Source: an uncultured Bacilli bacterium
GTDB lineage: Bacteria > Bacillota_I > Bacilli_A > RF39 > UBA660
DNA: 5,210 nt
Direction of reading: 5' to 3'
Assembly (NCBI GenBank): GCA_947631345.1
Contig: CANRKW010000080.1
Span: 1-5,210, forward strand
Shown: positions 5,120-5,210 of the stretch, one piece after another
How positions within the stretch are numbered: the first letter of the stretch is position 1
Layout of the letters: each line of letters opens with the position of its first letter
The notes under the pieces: model-generated
Databases searched by the model: none
What the model saw: the letters and a program-made list of their open reading frames with translations, nothing else
What the model was told of the DNA's origin: nothing
Made by a program: the position numbers and the translations under genes

Positions 5120-5210
5120 TCAATTTAGTTTGTCGATAATGCTAATTATTTCATTCATTTGATTTTTAAATAGATGAGAATATGTGTTTAAAGTTTCATC
5201 TATTTTTGTA
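5120..5210 (-). CDS. C-terminal fragment of a tyrosine recombinase (phage/ICE-type integrase)
   Basis: On the minus strand an open frame enters at the window edge and gives 29 residues before TGA at 5122-5120. It contains DETLNTYSHLFKNQMNEI, which matches the end of the catalytic domain of tyrosine recombinases (T-L-x-T-Y-S/T-H-L), with the nucleophilic Tyr at codon 5182-5180. The tail after it (IISIIDKLN) has the usual length and amphipathic pattern. These enzymes cut and rejoin DNA through a phosphotyrosine link to integrate and excise phages, integrative conjugative elements and genomic islands. The gene points towards yebC and the candidate RNA, so its element would extend to the right beyond the window. 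Only the C terminus is visible; a XerC/D-type recombinase cannot be strictly excluded, but the sequence following the Tyr is more typical of mobile-element integrases. Confidence 0.75.
   Translation of the reverse strand, partial: TKIDETLNTYSHLFKNQMNEIISIIDKLN

Overview
The window is very AT-rich. Its proteins are dominated by Ile, Lys, Asn and Glu, with ATA and AGA as the usual Ile and Arg codons. Purine-rich Shine-Dalgarno sites (AGGAG, AAGGAG, AGAGG, AGGTGA) precede the starts. Together with the gene content (priA-fmt, recG, a YebC homologue of the MGRAHEVR type) this points to a low-GC Bacillota / Mollicutes-related Bacilli genome, probably an uncultured host-associated lineage. No gene needs UGA read as Trp, so the standard bacterial code fits, although Trp is nearly absent from the encoded proteins.

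Layout. Positions 1-53 hold the last codons of an upstream gene, probably priA. After a short gap with an extended -10 promoter come fmt (97-1032, initiator tRNA formylation) and, overlapping its end by 8 bases, a gene for a membrane-anchored protein of unknown function (1025-1714). A possible 28-codon small gene (1788-1874) follows and ends at a bidirectional-looking terminator (1886-1914). The 426 bases between the unknown gene and recG are not empty. They contain three strong hairpins, a possible pseudoknot, and on the minus strand a good sigma-A-type promoter firing away from recG, which together look like an undescribed structured small RNA gene. An 18-bp A/T palindrome separates this promoter from the recG promoter.

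recG (2141-4138, branched-DNA helicase) and a yebC-family gene (4157-4873) form a tight two-gene unit. Downstream is a second RNA-like unit: a consensus promoter (TTGACA, 17 bp, TATGAT), about 100 bases with two stem-loops and a C-rich single-stranded stretch, and a textbook terminator (5035-5056).

The right edge changes character. Two GGTACC-containing direct repeats are followed, on the minus strand, by the C-terminal 29 codons of a tyrosine recombinase with its catalytic Tyr. The window therefore probably ends just inside an integrated mobile element whose junction lies near the second RNA gene. The core genes are ordinary housekeeping genes. The two promoter-terminator RNA units and the element boundary are the parts that deserve attention.
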